The notes: generated from the letters alone by a model not told the origin. A DNA stretch of 60,828 bases from Bermanella sp034110565 (GCA_034110565.1 JAWUYY010000072.1:1-60828), one strand, 5' to 3'; positions 32,353 to 42,236 are shown, numbered from the stretch's first letter. Numbers and translations are program-made.

Positions 32353-33579
32353 TTACTGGGCATCGTCATCTAGATCAAATGCTGTGTGTAGTGCTCGCAC
32401 GGCCAGTTCTAGATATTTTTCAGCGATGACCACAGAAATCTTAATCTCAGAAGTCGATATAATCTGGATATTGATATTTTCTTGCGCAAGCACATCAAAC
32501 ATTTTGCTGGCTACACCAGCATGACTGCGCATGCCCACACCAACAAGCGAAACTTTTGCGATGTCATTGGCGCCTGACACTTCACGAGCACCCAAGCTTT
32601 GAGCTACTTCGCGTAATATCGCCTCGGTTTTAACAAAGTCCCCGCGATTAACGGTAAACGTGAAATCGGTGGTATTGTCGGCCGCAATATTTTGCACGAT
32701 CATATCCACTTCGATATTTGCCGCGCTCACAGGGCCTAGAATTTTAGACGCTACACCAGGAATATCTGGCACACCTAGCACGGTTAGCTTGGCTTCATCA
32801 CGATTAAATGCAATTCCGGAAATAACTGGCTGTTCCACTGATTCATCATCCTCTATTGTAATAAGGGTGCCGTTACCTTCTTTACTGCTATGTAAGACAC
32901 GCAGTGGCACTTTATATTTACCAGCAAATTCCACAGAACGAATTTGCAATACTTTTGACCCAAGACTGGCCATTTCAAGCATTTCTTCAAACGTAATTTT
33001 ATCCATACGACGGGCTTTTTCTACCACACGTGGGTCCGGGGTATACACGCCGTCTACATCCGTATAGATATGACACTCATCAGCCTTTAAGGCTGCTGCC
33101 AAGGCAACACCTGTGGTATCAGAACCACCACGACCTAGAGTCGTAATATTGCCTTCGCTATCCACACCTTGGAAACCGGCTACGATCACAACACGACCTT
33201 GGTCAAGATCGCTGCGGATTTTTTTAGTATCAATATCTTGGATGCGCGCTTTCATATGCGCACTATCTGTGAGTATTTTTACTTGCGAACCCGTATAAGA
33301 TCGAGCAGGCACACCACGCTTATTCAGCGCCATGCTTAATAATGCGATGGTCACTTGTTCGCCAGTGCTCAACAATACATCCATCTCACGAGGCGTCGGT
33401 TGATCACTAATTGCGTTAGCTAGGCCAAGAAGACGATTGGTTTCACCACTCATGGCGCTCACCGCCACAACAACATCATGGCCTTCGTCTTTGAATTTTT
33501 TAATCTTTTCGGCAACGCCTTCGATACGCTCTACGCTTCCTACCGAGGTGCCGCCATATTTGTGTACGTACAATGCCAT
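32353..33579 (-). CDS. lysC: aspartate kinase
   Basis: A 408-residue monofunctional aspartokinase with the kinase domain first (ALYVHKYGGTSVGSVERI, GRGGSDTTGVALAAAL, TDVDGVYTPDPR) and two ACT domains at the C-terminus (LTVLGVPDIPGVASKI; ISTSEIKISVVIAEKYL). It starts the lysine/threonine/methionine and diaminopimelate pathway. The ATG at 33579 is the family start; the frame open to 33621 would run into an inverted repeat. No lysine riboswitch is seen upstream. Confidence 0.96.
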   Translation of the reverse strand: MALYVHKYGGTSVGSVERIEGVAEKIKKFKDEGHDVVVAVSAMSGETNRLLGLANAISDQPTPREMDVLLSTGEQVTIALLSMALNKRGVPARSYTGSQVKILTDSAHMKARIQDIDTKKIRSDLDQGRVVIVAGFQGVDSEGNITTLGRGGSDTTGVALAAALKADECHIYTDVDGVYTPDPRVVEKARRMDKITFEEMLEMASLGSKVLQIRSVEFAGKYKVPLRVLHSSKEGNGTLITIEDDESVEQPVISGIAFNRDEAKLTVLGVPDIPGVASKILGPVSAANIEVDMIVQNIAADNTTDFTFTVNRGDFVKTEAILREVAQSLGAREVSGANDIAKVSLVGVGMRSHAGVASKMFDVLAQENINIQIISTSEIKISVVIAEKYLELAVRALHTAFDLDDDAQ

Positions 33580-33613
33580 GGTTTCAGGCTCTTCAAAAAG
33601 GGTACAAAATTTG

Positions 33614-33640
33614 GGCGACAATTAGACACTAATTGTCGCC
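33614..33640. promoter_or_regulatory. perfect inverted repeat in the lysC leader
   Basis: GGCGACAATTA-gacac-TAATTGTCGCC, eleven paired bases per side, 35 bases upstream of the lysC start in the alaS-lysC gap. It may act as an alaS terminator on the minus strand (followed by a weak CAAATTTT tail) or as an operator or attenuator for lysC. Confidence 0.5.
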
Positions 33641-33753
33641 AATTTGGAACTAAATAAAAGATTCAAAACAATCTAGAAAAAGCTTCTCAATTCAGAGTTA
33701 ATCGCTTTCTCTATTTTTTAATCAAGCCTAATCCACAATTAAGGTTTTACACC

Positions 33754-36381
33754 TTATAAGTTTGCATGCGCCCATTTATCAAAGGCTGCCAGTGCATCTG
33801 CAATGCCTTCTGGTTTTTTACCGCCGGCTTGAGCAAGGTCAGGTTTACCGCCACCGCGTCCATCCACATACGGAGCCATTTCTTTCACAATATCGCCGGC
33901 TTTAGCTTTACCTAGAAGGTCCTTGGTGACACCTGCAATCAAGGTAACTTTGTCCCCTTCGCTGCTGGCTAGCAAGATAACGGCACTGCCTAGTTTATTT
34001 TTCAGCTGATCCATTGCACCGCGCATAGCTGGCACATCCGCGCCGTCTAATTGAGCCGCTAATACATTCACGCCATTAATTTGCTTGGCTCCCGCGGCTA
34101 AGTCAGTGCCTGCACCTGAGGCCAGTTTAGCTTTAAGCTGCTGCACATCTTTTTCTAGTTGACGACTTTTGCTCACGACCGCTTCTACTTTATCAAGAAC
34201 TGTTTCACGGTTTGCTTTTACCTGAGCAGCAACGGCGCTAATGGTACTATCCATATTAGCGATGTAATCATATGCCGCTTCGCCCACTACGGCTTCAACA
34301 CGACGAACACCTGCTGCAATACCGCTTTCACTGATGATTTTTAAAAACCCAATATCACCGGTGCGTTTAGCATGAGTACCACCACACAGCTCGACTGAGA
34401 AATTATCACTGCCCATTGAGAGCACGCGCACTTCATCGTCGTACTTCTCCCCAAACAATGCCATAGCACCGTCGGCTTTGGCTGCTTCTATATCCATAAG
34501 TTCAGTGTTAACGGGTGTATTAACGCGAATCTGTTCATTCACTTTTTTCTCGACCGCGGATAGCTCTTCACTTGTCATGGCTTCAAAGTGCGCGAAGTCA
34601 AAACGTAAACGATCATAGGTACATAACGAGCCTTTTTGCTGAACGTGATCCCCTAAGGTTTCACGCAATGCCGCATGCAATAAATGCGTCGCAGAATGAT
34701 GCAGTGCCGTTTGCTGGCGCTTATACTCGTCAACGCTGGCTGTTAATGCATCGCCAACCTTCAGTATGCCTGCTTTCACTTCACCATGGTGCAGGTGATT
34801 CTTTTGCTCTTTGGTGGTATCGGTAACGATGAATTCAACACCATCACCTATCAGTAAACCTTTATCACCAACCTGACCGCCAGACTCACCATAAAACGGC
34901 GTACTGTCGAGCACTACCATGCCCTCATCTCCAACTGACAGGCTATCTACTTGGGCGCCATCTTTAAATAAGGCAATGATTTTGCCTTGATTTAATAAGC
35001 TGTCATAACCGGTAAAGTCAGTAGTACCTTCTAAATTAAGCGTGTCGGTGTAATCCACTTTAAAGTTTGACGCGGCACGAGCTTTGTTCTTTTGCTCCGC
35101 CATGCACACATCAAAGCCGGCTTCATCTACTTTTAAATTTCTTTCACGAGCAATATCTGCGGTTAAATCCACAGGAAAACCGTAGGTGTCGTACAATTTG
35201 AAAACGGTTTCACCTGGTATCGTGTCACCTTTTAGATCAGCTATGGCGTTTTCTAATAACTTCATGCCGTTATCTAGTGTTTTTACGAATTGCTCTTCTT
35301 CTAACTTAAGAATTTTTTCTATGTGCGGCTGGTTTTTAACAAGTTCTGGATAGGCTGCCCCCATCTCTTTTACCAGCGCACCAACCAACTTATAAAAGAA
35401 TAAATCGCTGGCGCCAAGGATGTGGCCGTGACGCAAGGCTCGACGAATAATACGACGCAGCACATAACCGCGACCTTCATTTGATGGCATCACACCATCG
35501 CTGATCAAGAAGCTACATGAACGAATGTGGTCAGCAATCACCAGCAAAGACTTACTGTCTAGCTCGTTTGTGCCGGTTACTTCGGCAGCCGCCTTAATTA
35601 AGCCTTGGAATAAATCGATTTCGTAGTTAGCGTGAACGCCCTGCATAATGGCAGAGATACGTTCAAGGCCCATGCCGGTATCCACGGATGGCTTAGGTAA
35701 AGGCTCCATGGTGCCGTCTGCTTGACGGTTATACTGCATGAAAACGTTGTTCCAGATTTCGATGAATCGATCGCCGTCTTCTTCCGGCGTACCTGGTTTG
35801 CCGCCCCAAATATGCTCGCCATGATCATAAAAAATCTCGGTACAAGGCCCACAAGGACCCGTGTCACCCATTTGCCAGAAGTTATCTGATGCGTATTTTT
35901 CGCCCTTGTTATCACCAATACGAATGATCTTATCTTTTGGCAAGCCCATTTCTTTGTGCCAAATATCAAATGCTTCGTCATCGTCTGCGTAAACCGTGAC
36001 AAGTAACTTATCAGCTGGTATGCCTAAGTATTCTTTACTGGTTAAGAATTCCCATGCGAATTTAATGGCATCTTGCTTGAAATAATCGCCAAAGCTGAAG
36101 TTGCCCAGCATTTCGAAGAAGGTATGGTGGCGAGCGGTATAACCGACATTTTCTAAGTCATTATGTTTGCCGCCCGCACGCACGCAGCGCTGGCTGCTAG
36201 TGGCACGCGTATATGAGCGTTTATCTAAGCCCAAAAATACATCTTTAAATTGGTTCATGCCCGCATTAGTAAACATCAAGGTAGGGTCATTACCTGGAAT
36301 TAAAGAACTGCTGGCCACAACTTCGTGTTGCTTGCTTGCAAAGTAGTCTAGAAATGCCTGTCTTATTTCTGCGGTTTTCAT
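33754..36381 (-). CDS. alaS: alanyl-tRNA synthetase
   Basis: An 875-residue class II synthetase. It begins KTAEIRQAFLDYFASKQHEVV, has the motif 2/3 regions (RCVRAGGKHNDLENVG; GMGLERISAIMQG), the editing domain zinc residues (HHSATHLLHAALRETLGDH and LCGGTHAKRTGDIG) and the C-terminal C-Ala domain with DGRGGGKPDLAQAGG. The ATG at 36381 matches the family; the upstream one at 36435 adds 18 residues not expected. It is part of the recA-recX...alaS-lysC-csrA order. Confidence 0.97.
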   Translation of the reverse strand: MKTAEIRQAFLDYFASKQHEVVASSSLIPGNDPTLMFTNAGMNQFKDVFLGLDKRSYTRATSSQRCVRAGGKHNDLENVGYTARHHTFFEMLGNFSFGDYFKQDAIKFAWEFLTSKEYLGIPADKLLVTVYADDDEAFDIWHKEMGLPKDKIIRIGDNKGEKYASDNFWQMGDTGPCGPCTEIFYDHGEHIWGGKPGTPEEDGDRFIEIWNNVFMQYNRQADGTMEPLPKPSVDTGMGLERISAIMQGVHANYEIDLFQGLIKAAAEVTGTNELDSKSLLVIADHIRSCSFLISDGVMPSNEGRGYVLRRIIRRALRHGHILGASDLFFYKLVGALVKEMGAAYPELVKNQPHIEKILKLEEEQFVKTLDNGMKLLENAIADLKGDTIPGETVFKLYDTYGFPVDLTADIARERNLKVDEAGFDVCMAEQKNKARAASNFKVDYTDTLNLEGTTDFTGYDSLLNQGKIIALFKDGAQVDSLSVGDEGMVVLDSTPFYGESGGQVGDKGLLIGDGVEFIVTDTTKEQKNHLHHGEVKAGILKVGDALTASVDEYKRQQTALHHSATHLLHAALRETLGDHVQQKGSLCTYDRLRFDFAHFEAMTSEELSAVEKKVNEQIRVNTPVNTELMDIEAAKADGAMALFGEKYDDEVRVLSMGSDNFSVELCGGTHAKRTGDIGFLKIISESGIAAGVRRVEAVVGEAAYDYIANMDSTISAVAAQVKANRETVLDKVEAVVSKSRQLEKDVQQLKAKLASGAGTDLAAGAKQINGVNVLAAQLDGADVPAMRGAMDQLKNKLGSAVILLASSEGDKVTLIAGVTKDLLGKAKAGDIVKEMAPYVDGRGGGKPDLAQAGGKKPEGIADALAAFDKWAHANL

Positions 36382-36599
36382 ACTTCGTCCATCAAGAGGC
36401 CACAGTAACGGGGGCTGGGCGCTCATTATTGTCATATTTAAAGGGCGCTAGTATAACGACAAACCTAACGCCAGACGAGAGCTGGTGATCATTAGTACAG
36501 CAAATAAACCCGTGTTTTTACCGAACGATACAATAATTCGCTTGTCTTTTATATTAGGTAAAGCTAAATTAGATATATCTTAAAGATGGAGAGTAAACA

Positions 36600-36803
36600 A
36601 TGTCACTTGATCGCTTAGTTTTCGCCCTTGCTGGTACATTCATTCTGCTGAGTCTTATTCTGTCTCAAGTACATAGTGAAAATTGGTTGTGGTTTACGGC
36701 TTTTGTCGGCGCTAACCTGTTTCAGACTGCGTTTACAGGCTTTTGCCCACTAGCCCTAATTTTGAAAGCTCTGGGTGTCAAACCTGGTGCCGCATTAAAT
36801 TAA
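36600..36803 (+). CDS. DUF2892 small membrane protein
   Basis: A 67-residue protein with two membrane helices and the motif TGFCPLALILKALGVKPG of DUF2892, related to the membrane tail of YgaP-type rhodaneses. GGAGAG precedes the ATG. Function in the family is unclear. It starts a group of plus-strand genes inserted between alaS and recX. Confidence 0.85.
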   Translation: MSLDRLVFALAGTFILLSLILSQVHSENWLWFTAFVGANLFQTAFTGFCPLALILKALGVKPGAALN

Positions 36804-36903
36804 ACAGCCCGCAAAAGCTTACACTTACTGACACTTCTTCTATTGAAACGGTCAGTTGCAAGCCCCATAATGGCCGGACTTTAGTTAGCTGTTGTGGGTC
36901 CTT

Positions 36904-37332
36904 GTGAAAATATTTTTAACGTTTATCGTTGTTATAGGCTTAGTTGTTGTGGCCGTAGGCCTATCAAAAAATGATAATCAGGAGCAACGCATCGATGATT
37001 GGGCCAAACAAAGTGCTCTATTATTTCAAGATACCGCCACATTTCTCTCTTCTTTAAAATCGGATATTCCTGCCGAAGTAGACGCCATAGACGAAAAAAT
37101 TCAAACTCTGCTGCCTAATAAAAGTATCGACTTACGTTACGAACCAGATTTGAATGAATCAATCAATCTTGCCAACGACCAACCAATTAACGTTGGGCCT
37201 AATGCATTACTACCCAATCTTTTTGGCGCAAAGCAAAAATCCGGCACATCATTGAAAGGCCAAATTTTCACTGATGAAGAAGATAAAATTATTGGCGCCG
37301 AAGTACAGCTTGCCATCCCGACGGATATGTAA
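36904..37332 (+). CDS. bitopic membrane protein of unknown function
   Basis: A 142-residue protein with one N-terminal helix (IFLTFIVVIGLVVVAVGLS) and a soluble, mostly acidic remainder. No ATG fits, so I use the GTG at 36904 (MKIFLTF); a TTG at 36892 is the alternative. It lies two bases before the next membrane protein and is likely cotranscribed with the next two genes. I do not recognise a family. Confidence 0.55.
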   Translation: MKIFLTFIVVIGLVVVAVGLSKNDNQEQRIDDWAKQSALLFQDTATFLSSLKSDIPAEVDAIDEKIQTLLPNKSIDLRYEPDLNESINLANDQPINVGPNALLPNLFGAKQKSGTSLKGQIFTDEEDKIIGAEVQLAIPTDM

Positions 37333-37334
37333 CC

Positions 37335-37541
37335 ATGACGGCTCTAGCTTGCGTACTACTTACCTTATGTGTTTTAAGCTTGATGATTTCCTTTGGTATC
37401 GGCCCTTTTGCTAATGAGCCATTTTTTCAGCTACATCTGCGCTTTAAGCAATTACATAGAATTAGCCGGGCTATTATCCAGCTATCAGCACTTTTGATTA
37501 GTCTGCTGTGCAGCTTATGGATTATCGGGGTGTTTGCATGA
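37335..37541 (+). CDS. small two-helix membrane protein
   Basis: A 68-residue hydrophobic protein with two helices (ALACVLLTLCVLSLMISFGIG; AIIQLSALLISLLCSLWIIG). Its stop overlaps the start of the next gene in ATGA, indicating coupling. Unknown function. Confidence 0.6.
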   Translation: MTALACVLLTLCVLSLMISFGIGPFANEPFFQLHLRFKQLHRISRAIIQLSALLISLLCSLWIIGVFA

Positions 37542-37903
37542 TTCATGTTGTATCAGGTCATCTAGGCAGTGGGCGCTGGCGCTTTAAAGACGTAGAAGGC
37601 ATTACTGTATTAGCACACATGCAGCCATTCACCCCTCACAGCGAATTTCGCATTGGGCCAGATCAAGTTCTCAGCTATGAAGTTGAAGAAGGTCCAAATA
37701 AAAAGCAGCTGTCAAAGATACTTATAAACTTTACAGAAGATCGTTACTGCCGAGCAATCGTCTCTCCAGATGACTTCGTGATGCTCGATAAAATGGTAAG
37801 CGCACAACAAGCCGCACCACAATTCACACGTGAAAATGGTAAATGGATCGTCGGTTTAGGGGTTTTCCTAGTTGTCTGTGTCATTTTTGAATTCGTGAAA
37901 TAA
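37538..37903 (+). CDS. C-terminally anchored hypothetical protein
   Basis: A 121-residue protein with a soluble N-terminal part (IHVVSGHLGSGRWRFKDVEGI) and a single helix at the very C-terminus (WIVGLGVFLVVCVIFEFV), as in tail-anchored proteins. The start at 37538 is set by the overlap with the gene before it. Unknown family. Confidence 0.6.
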   Translation: MIHVVSGHLGSGRWRFKDVEGITVLAHMQPFTPHSEFRIGPDQVLSYEVEEGPNKKQLSKILINFTEDRYCRAIVSPDDFVMLDKMVSAQQAAPQFTRENGKWIVGLGVFLVVCVIFEFVK

Positions 37904-38046
37904 CACCATTTCTGTCATATTTGTGAAATAAAGCGCATTGTTTATAATGCGCGCTTCAATTGGTCTACAGTTAACCCATTAAAGATATTTCTAGAATGCA
38001 TCTAACCTTGGATTCATCCTAGAACTATTTTAATTGGACACATCCC

Positions 38047-39345
38047 ATGAAAAACATTGTTATCGTTGGCGGCGGCGCAGGCGGCTTAGAACTAGCAACC
38101 AAATTAGGTGACACATTCGGCAAACGCAATCGCGCTCACATTCATCTTGTCGATGCTAATAACACGCACCTATGGAAACCCCTGCTTCATGAAGTAGCAA
38201 CAGGCTCTCTAGACAGCGGGATAGATGAACTTAGCTATCGAGCACAAGCCTACAATCATCATTTTAAGTTTCATATCGGTCGCATGGACAACCTTGACCG
38301 CGACAAAAAGGAAATCATTCTTGAGCCAATTAATGACGAAAATGGTGTAGAAGTTTTGCCTGAACGTCGATTGCAATATGACTCACTGGTGCTCGCTATT
38401 GGCAGCCAAACCAATGACTTTGGTACTCAGGGTGCAAGTGAATTTTGTTCATTTTTAGACAGTCGCGAACAAGCTGATAAATTTCATCAAAAGTTATTAA
38501 ATACTTATTTAAAAGCCAATAATACTGCCGCTCAGCAAAGTCGATATAAACTGAATATAGCTATTGTCGGCGCAGGTGCAACCGGCGTTGAATTAGCCGC
38601 TGAATTACATAACACAGCATCAGAATTATCCGCATATGGTTTAGATAAACTGGGTAAAGACCAACTTCAAGTTATCATCATTGAAGCGGGTGATCGCATC
38701 TTACCTGCATTGCCTCCTAGGATTTCTACTGCAGCTCATCGCGAATTAGAAAAACTCGATATTCAAGTTAAAACCAATACCTTTATTAAAGAAGTGACAA
38801 AAGAAGGTTTTCTTACTAATGACGGCCACTTGATTAATGCAGAATTAAAAATCTGGGCCGCCGGTGTAAAAGCACCTAACTGGATGAAGGAATTATCTGG
38901 TCTTGAGACTAACCGCGTCAATCAATTGGTCGTCAAACCAACCTTGCAAACTACACGTGATGATAATATTTTTGCCCTTGGTGATTGTTCTTTTATGTTA
39001 CAAAAAGACGGTACGCCTGTTCCTCCTCGAGCTCAAGCGGCACACCAGCAGGCTTCTCATGTTTATAAAAACTTAGTCCGACTCAATGAAGCACGTACCC
39101 CAAAAGATTACATTTATAAAGACAAAGGCTCACTGGTCAATCTTAGTCGCTATAGTACAGTGGGAAGTTTAATGGGGAACTTAAGCAGCGGTAGCATGAT
39201 GGTAGAGGGAAAAATTGCACGTATCGTATATGTATCTCTTTATCGCTTACACCAGGTTGCCCTTCATGGTTATTTCAAAACGGCCTTAATGAGTTTATCG
39301 GGGCGTATCAATAAAATTATTCGTCCTCGCTTAAAACTGCATTAA
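38047..39345 (+). CDS. ndh: NADH:quinone oxidoreductase type II
   Basis: A 432-residue single-subunit, non-pumping NADH dehydrogenase. FAD motif IVGGGAGGLELATKLG at the N-terminus, NAD motif IVGAGATGVELAAELH in the middle, IFALGDCS and PPRAQAAHQQA near the C-terminus, and a final amphipathic region for membrane binding. It follows a 140-base gap with its own promoter likely. Confidence 0.95.
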   Translation: MKNIVIVGGGAGGLELATKLGDTFGKRNRAHIHLVDANNTHLWKPLLHEVATGSLDSGIDELSYRAQAYNHHFKFHIGRMDNLDRDKKEIILEPINDENGVEVLPERRLQYDSLVLAIGSQTNDFGTQGASEFCSFLDSREQADKFHQKLLNTYLKANNTAAQQSRYKLNIAIVGAGATGVELAAELHNTASELSAYGLDKLGKDQLQVIIIEAGDRILPALPPRISTAAHRELEKLDIQVKTNTFIKEVTKEGFLTNDGHLINAELKIWAAGVKAPNWMKELSGLETNRVNQLVVKPTLQTTRDDNIFALGDCSFMLQKDGTPVPPRAQAAHQQASHVYKNLVRLNEARTPKDYIYKDKGSLVNLSRYSTVGSLMGNLSSGSMMVEGKIARIVYVSLYRLHQVALHGYFKTALMSLSGRINKIIRPRLKLH

Positions 39346-39350
39346 TATCA

Positions 39351-39386
39351 AAAACCAGAGCACGGCCCTTGGCCATGCTCTGGTTT
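39351..39386. terminator. bidirectional rho-independent terminator
   Basis: AAACCAGAGC...GCTCTGGTTT with inner GGCC/GGCC pairing, between the convergent ndh and CBS genes. Confidence 0.85.
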
Positions 39387-39390
39387 CTCA

Positions 39391-39954
39391 TTACGATGCC
39401 AAAGCTGAAAACACCCGATAGAAGTTTGATGTATCTTGCACGTTTATAGGCACACCCAGCTTCTTAGCTATATCACTTGCAGAGAATATTCCACGAATTT
39501 CATTCTTTTTGTTATCCACAACTAAGCAATGCTGTTGGCCATTTTCTTTTAAATGATGAATGACTGACGCGATATCAGCATGTTCAACCTCATCAACCTC
39601 AAACCCTTTTATTTTCGCTTTAGGTACCATTAAGTCGGCAACCGTAATACTTTCTCGCCTCACTGTCTTAGACAGTTCTGCGTTGATCCGTTGATCCGAA
39701 ACCTCGTCAGGACTAATAACGCCTAAAAATTTGCAATCGCTATCTACCACCAAGGTTAACTTAGCTCGGGCTTTGAGCATTAACAAACTTGCTAAGTCCG
39801 CATTGGTTGATGCATCCACTATTAAAGGTTCTGTTTTCTCAAAGTCAGAAAAAAATAAGGCTGCAGGCGATGACATAGAAATATCAACGTTCTCTACAGG
39901 ATTAGAAAAACTAACAACGTTACTTATGTCATTAAATTCTAAGTATTTCATCAT
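39391..39954 (-). CDS. CBS-domain protein
   Basis: A 187-residue protein made of two CBS motifs (AKLTLVVDSDCKFLGVISPDEV; QQHCLVVDNKKNEIRGIFSASDIAKKLG) after a short unknown N-terminus. CBS pairs bind adenine nucleotides and act as sensors. No effector domain is attached, so it likely regulates another protein. The ATG at 39954 is used instead of the GTG at 39963. Confidence 0.8.
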   Translation of the reverse strand: MMKYLEFNDISNVVSFSNPVENVDISMSSPAALFFSDFEKTEPLIVDASTNADLASLLMLKARAKLTLVVDSDCKFLGVISPDEVSDQRINAELSKTVRRESITVADLMVPKAKIKGFEVDEVEHADIASVIHHLKENGQQHCLVVDNKKNEIRGIFSASDIAKKLGVPINVQDTSNFYRVFSALAS

Positions 39955-40039
39955 AAATCTCACATGTTTTTTGGCTGCAAAAGTGACTGATCATTCAATC
40001 AATGCATACCGTATTAATAATCAAAAAATGTAATGGGAT

Positions 40040-40333
40040 TTACGCGATAACGGGAGGGGCTCTAGTATCATAGTAATAGAGTGATTGACTATTTGCTTTA
40101 GTGTATAAAGCAGGAAATTGAACGGTATAAAAAGACGCTAGATAGCCTTTAAGGAGTTCATCCCCTAAAGCATCTAAATGATTGGTATCTGGCTGATCAC
40201 CTTTAACCAATAAGGCATCACAGGTAAATGAAGCACCTGAAGAGTCAAGCGCCGCAGAATCAGACGCGACATGATTACTCGCAAACAATACGCCAGTAAA
40301 CGAACACAGTAATGTAAATAGTAAAAACTTCAT
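40040..40333 (-). CDS. small exported hypothetical protein
   Basis: A 97-residue protein with a signal peptide (KFLLFTLLCSFTGVLFASN) and an acidic mature part with one Cys (SFTCDALL) and a YYYDTRAPP end. Not recognised. It stands alone between the CBS gene and recX. Confidence 0.55.
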   Translation of the reverse strand: MKFLLFTLLCSFTGVLFASNHVASDSAALDSSGASFTCDALLVKGDQPDTNHLDALGDELLKGYLASFYTVQFPALYTKANSQSLYYYDTRAPPVIA

Positions 40334-40480
40334 TCAGTTTTAACCCCTAAGTACCTGTTATTAATATTGATCCGAACTGAGGCAAAATCAAGAAATTAAT
40401 TCAATCTTTACTCTTCGTTACGCTTTAATAGAAAACAAGGCATGCGATTAAAACAGTCCAAAAATTAATACCACTTAAGA

Positions 40481-40981
40481 TTAATCACTATAATCCGGTG
40501 AAAGACGGGCAAACCCAGCGTATATTTGATCAAGATTAAACCCTCTTCGCTGTAGAAAGTTCATGACCTTATTCTTACTTTTCATATCGCTTAAATCTAG
40601 GTTATTGGCTTTTTTCTCAATTAAACGATCTACTTCTTCTGACCAGTTGATTTGATCCTGAATATTTTCAAAGCTCAATTCAACAAGCTCAGATGGAATA
40701 TGTTTTTGCCTAAGCTCCATACGAATACGTACAGGGCCATAACCAGCTAATGCCTTACTGCGAATAAACATTTCAGTGAAGCGGTTATCATCCTGCAAGC
40801 CCATTTCTACTAGCCAATCTAAAGCACTGTAAAGGGCCTCCTCGCTTAACGCCTGGGGCAATAACTTTTGCTCTAATTCCCCATAGCTGTATTCACGTCT
40901 TGCAAGTAATTCAATAAACTTGTGACGTAATCCTTTTTCATCTAACAGCTGTGCCGCTTTTTTTTGTGTACGCTGAAACAT
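40481..40981 (-). CDS. recX: recombination regulator RecX
   Basis: A 166-residue inhibitor of RecA filament growth, built of three-helix repeats (LLARREYSYGELEQKL; MFIRSKALAGYGPVRIRMELRQKHI; KVMNFLQRRGF). The ATG at 40981 fits the family; the frame open to 41020 adds residues encoded over the recA terminator. It follows recA by about 90 bases. Confidence 0.93.
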   Translation of the reverse strand: MFQRTQKKAAQLLDEKGLRHKFIELLARREYSYGELEQKLLPQALSEEALYSALDWLVEMGLQDDNRFTEMFIRSKALAGYGPVRIRMELRQKHIPSELVELSFENIQDQINWSEEVDRLIEKKANNLDLSDMKSKNKVMNFLQRRGFNLDQIYAGFARLSPDYSD

Positions 40982-41020
40982 AGTGATCCAGTTTTCGATT
41001 TTATTATTATGCAAAAACAC

Positions 41021-41046
41021 AAAAGGCCAGCAATGCTGACCTTTTG
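41021..41046 (-). terminator. hairpin between recA and recX
   Basis: AAAAGGCCAGC-aat-GCTGACCTTTT. It likely limits read-through from recA into recX, as in other gammaproteobacteria, where some transcripts still extend into recX. Confidence 0.8.
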
Positions 41047-41067
41047 GTTAATAAGAAACATGAATAA

Positions 41068-42159
41068 TTATGTTTCTTCAGTTACCTCTACTGCGGCAGC
41101 TTTAGTCTCTTTGGCCGCCTTGGTATCTTTTTCGGCTTTGACGTCTTTAGAGTCAGGCTTCTTAGTATCTGCTACAACCAACAATTGTGCACGAATCTGA
41201 GCTTCAATTTCCTCTTGAATAGCAGGATTCTCTTGAAGATAAATACACGCATTAGCTTTACCTTGTCCAATCTTGTCACCCTTGTAAGCGTACCAAGCCC
41301 CTGCTTTATCTACCAACCCAATCTTAACGCCAAGATCGATAATTTCAGCACCACGGTTAATACCCTGATTGTACATAATTTGGAATTCAGCCTGCTTGAA
41401 CGGTGGTGCAACCTTGTTCTTCACAACTTTTACGCGAGTTTCGTTACCGGTGACTTCATCGCCGTTTTTAACAGAGCCAATACGACGAATATCTAAACGC
41501 ACAGATGAGTAGAATTTAAGGGCATTACCACCCGTTGTGGTTTCAGGGTTACCGAACATCACACCAATTTTCATACGAATTTGGTTAATGAAGATAACCA
41601 TGCAATTTGCATTCTTCACATTAGCCGTTAGTTTACGCAGAGCTTGCGACATTAAACGCGCTTGGAGACCTACGTGGTGATCACCCATGTCGCCTTCAAT
41701 CTCAGCTTTTGGCGTCAAAGCCGCCACAGAATCCACTACGATCATATCCACAGCACCAGAGCGTACTAAGCTATCAACAATCTCAAGGGCCTGTTCGCCC
41801 GTATCAGGCTGTGACACTAGTAGGTTGTCTAGATCGATACCTAGTTTTTCAGCATATAAAGGGTCTAGAGCGTGCTCTGCATCGACGATGGCAACTGTCT
41901 TACCCTGTTTTTGTGCTTCTGCCATGGTAGAAAGACACATAGTCGTTTTACCAGAAGATTCAGGACCATAAATCTCAACAATACGGCCGTATGGTAAACC
42001 GCCTATGCCCAACGCGATGTCTAAAGAAAGCGAGCCAGTAGATACGGCTGGAATGGCTTCACGTGGTTGATCACCCATCTTCATAATGGCACCTTTACCG
42101 AACTGACGTTCAATTTGGCTAAGGGCTGCATCTAGGGCTTTTTGGCGATTCTGATCCAT
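41068..42159 (-). CDS. recA: recombinase RecA
   Basis: A 363-residue RecA: Walker A GPESSGKTT, NCMVIFINQIRMKIGVMFGNPE (L1/L2 region) and a charged tail rich in Lys, Ala and Glu that is longer than in E. coli. The ATG at 42159 (MDQNRQKALD) has AGGTGA about nine bases upstream. A LexA box lies 58 bases before it. Confidence 0.98.
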   Translation of the reverse strand: MDQNRQKALDAALSQIERQFGKGAIMKMGDQPREAIPAVSTGSLSLDIALGIGGLPYGRIVEIYGPESSGKTTMCLSTMAEAQKQGKTVAIVDAEHALDPLYAEKLGIDLDNLLVSQPDTGEQALEIVDSLVRSGAVDMIVVDSVAALTPKAEIEGDMGDHHVGLQARLMSQALRKLTANVKNANCMVIFINQIRMKIGVMFGNPETTTGGNALKFYSSVRLDIRRIGSVKNGDEVTGNETRVKVVKNKVAPPFKQAEFQIMYNQGINRGAEIIDLGVKIGLVDKAGAWYAYKGDKIGQGKANACIYLQENPAIQEEIEAQIRAQLLVVADTKKPDSKDVKAEKDTKAAKETKAAAVEVTEET

Positions 42160-42216
42160 GTTTTTCTTCACCTTATTATCTTTTTCCGATTTAGGTCTGC
42201 GAGGCAGAATTTGAAA

Positions 42217-42236
42217 CACTGTAAATATAACCAGTA
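42217..42236. promoter_or_regulatory. LexA (SOS) box of recA
   Basis: CACTGTAAATATAACCAGTA: the CTG-N10-CAG core with AT-rich centre matches the gammaproteobacterial LexA operator. It lies at the expected place upstream of recA. Confidence 0.85.

Noticed and set aside
33622..33753. Possible lysine riboswitch before lysC
   Set aside because: The gap is too short and lacks the multi-helix lysine-aptamer layout; only an inverted repeat is present.
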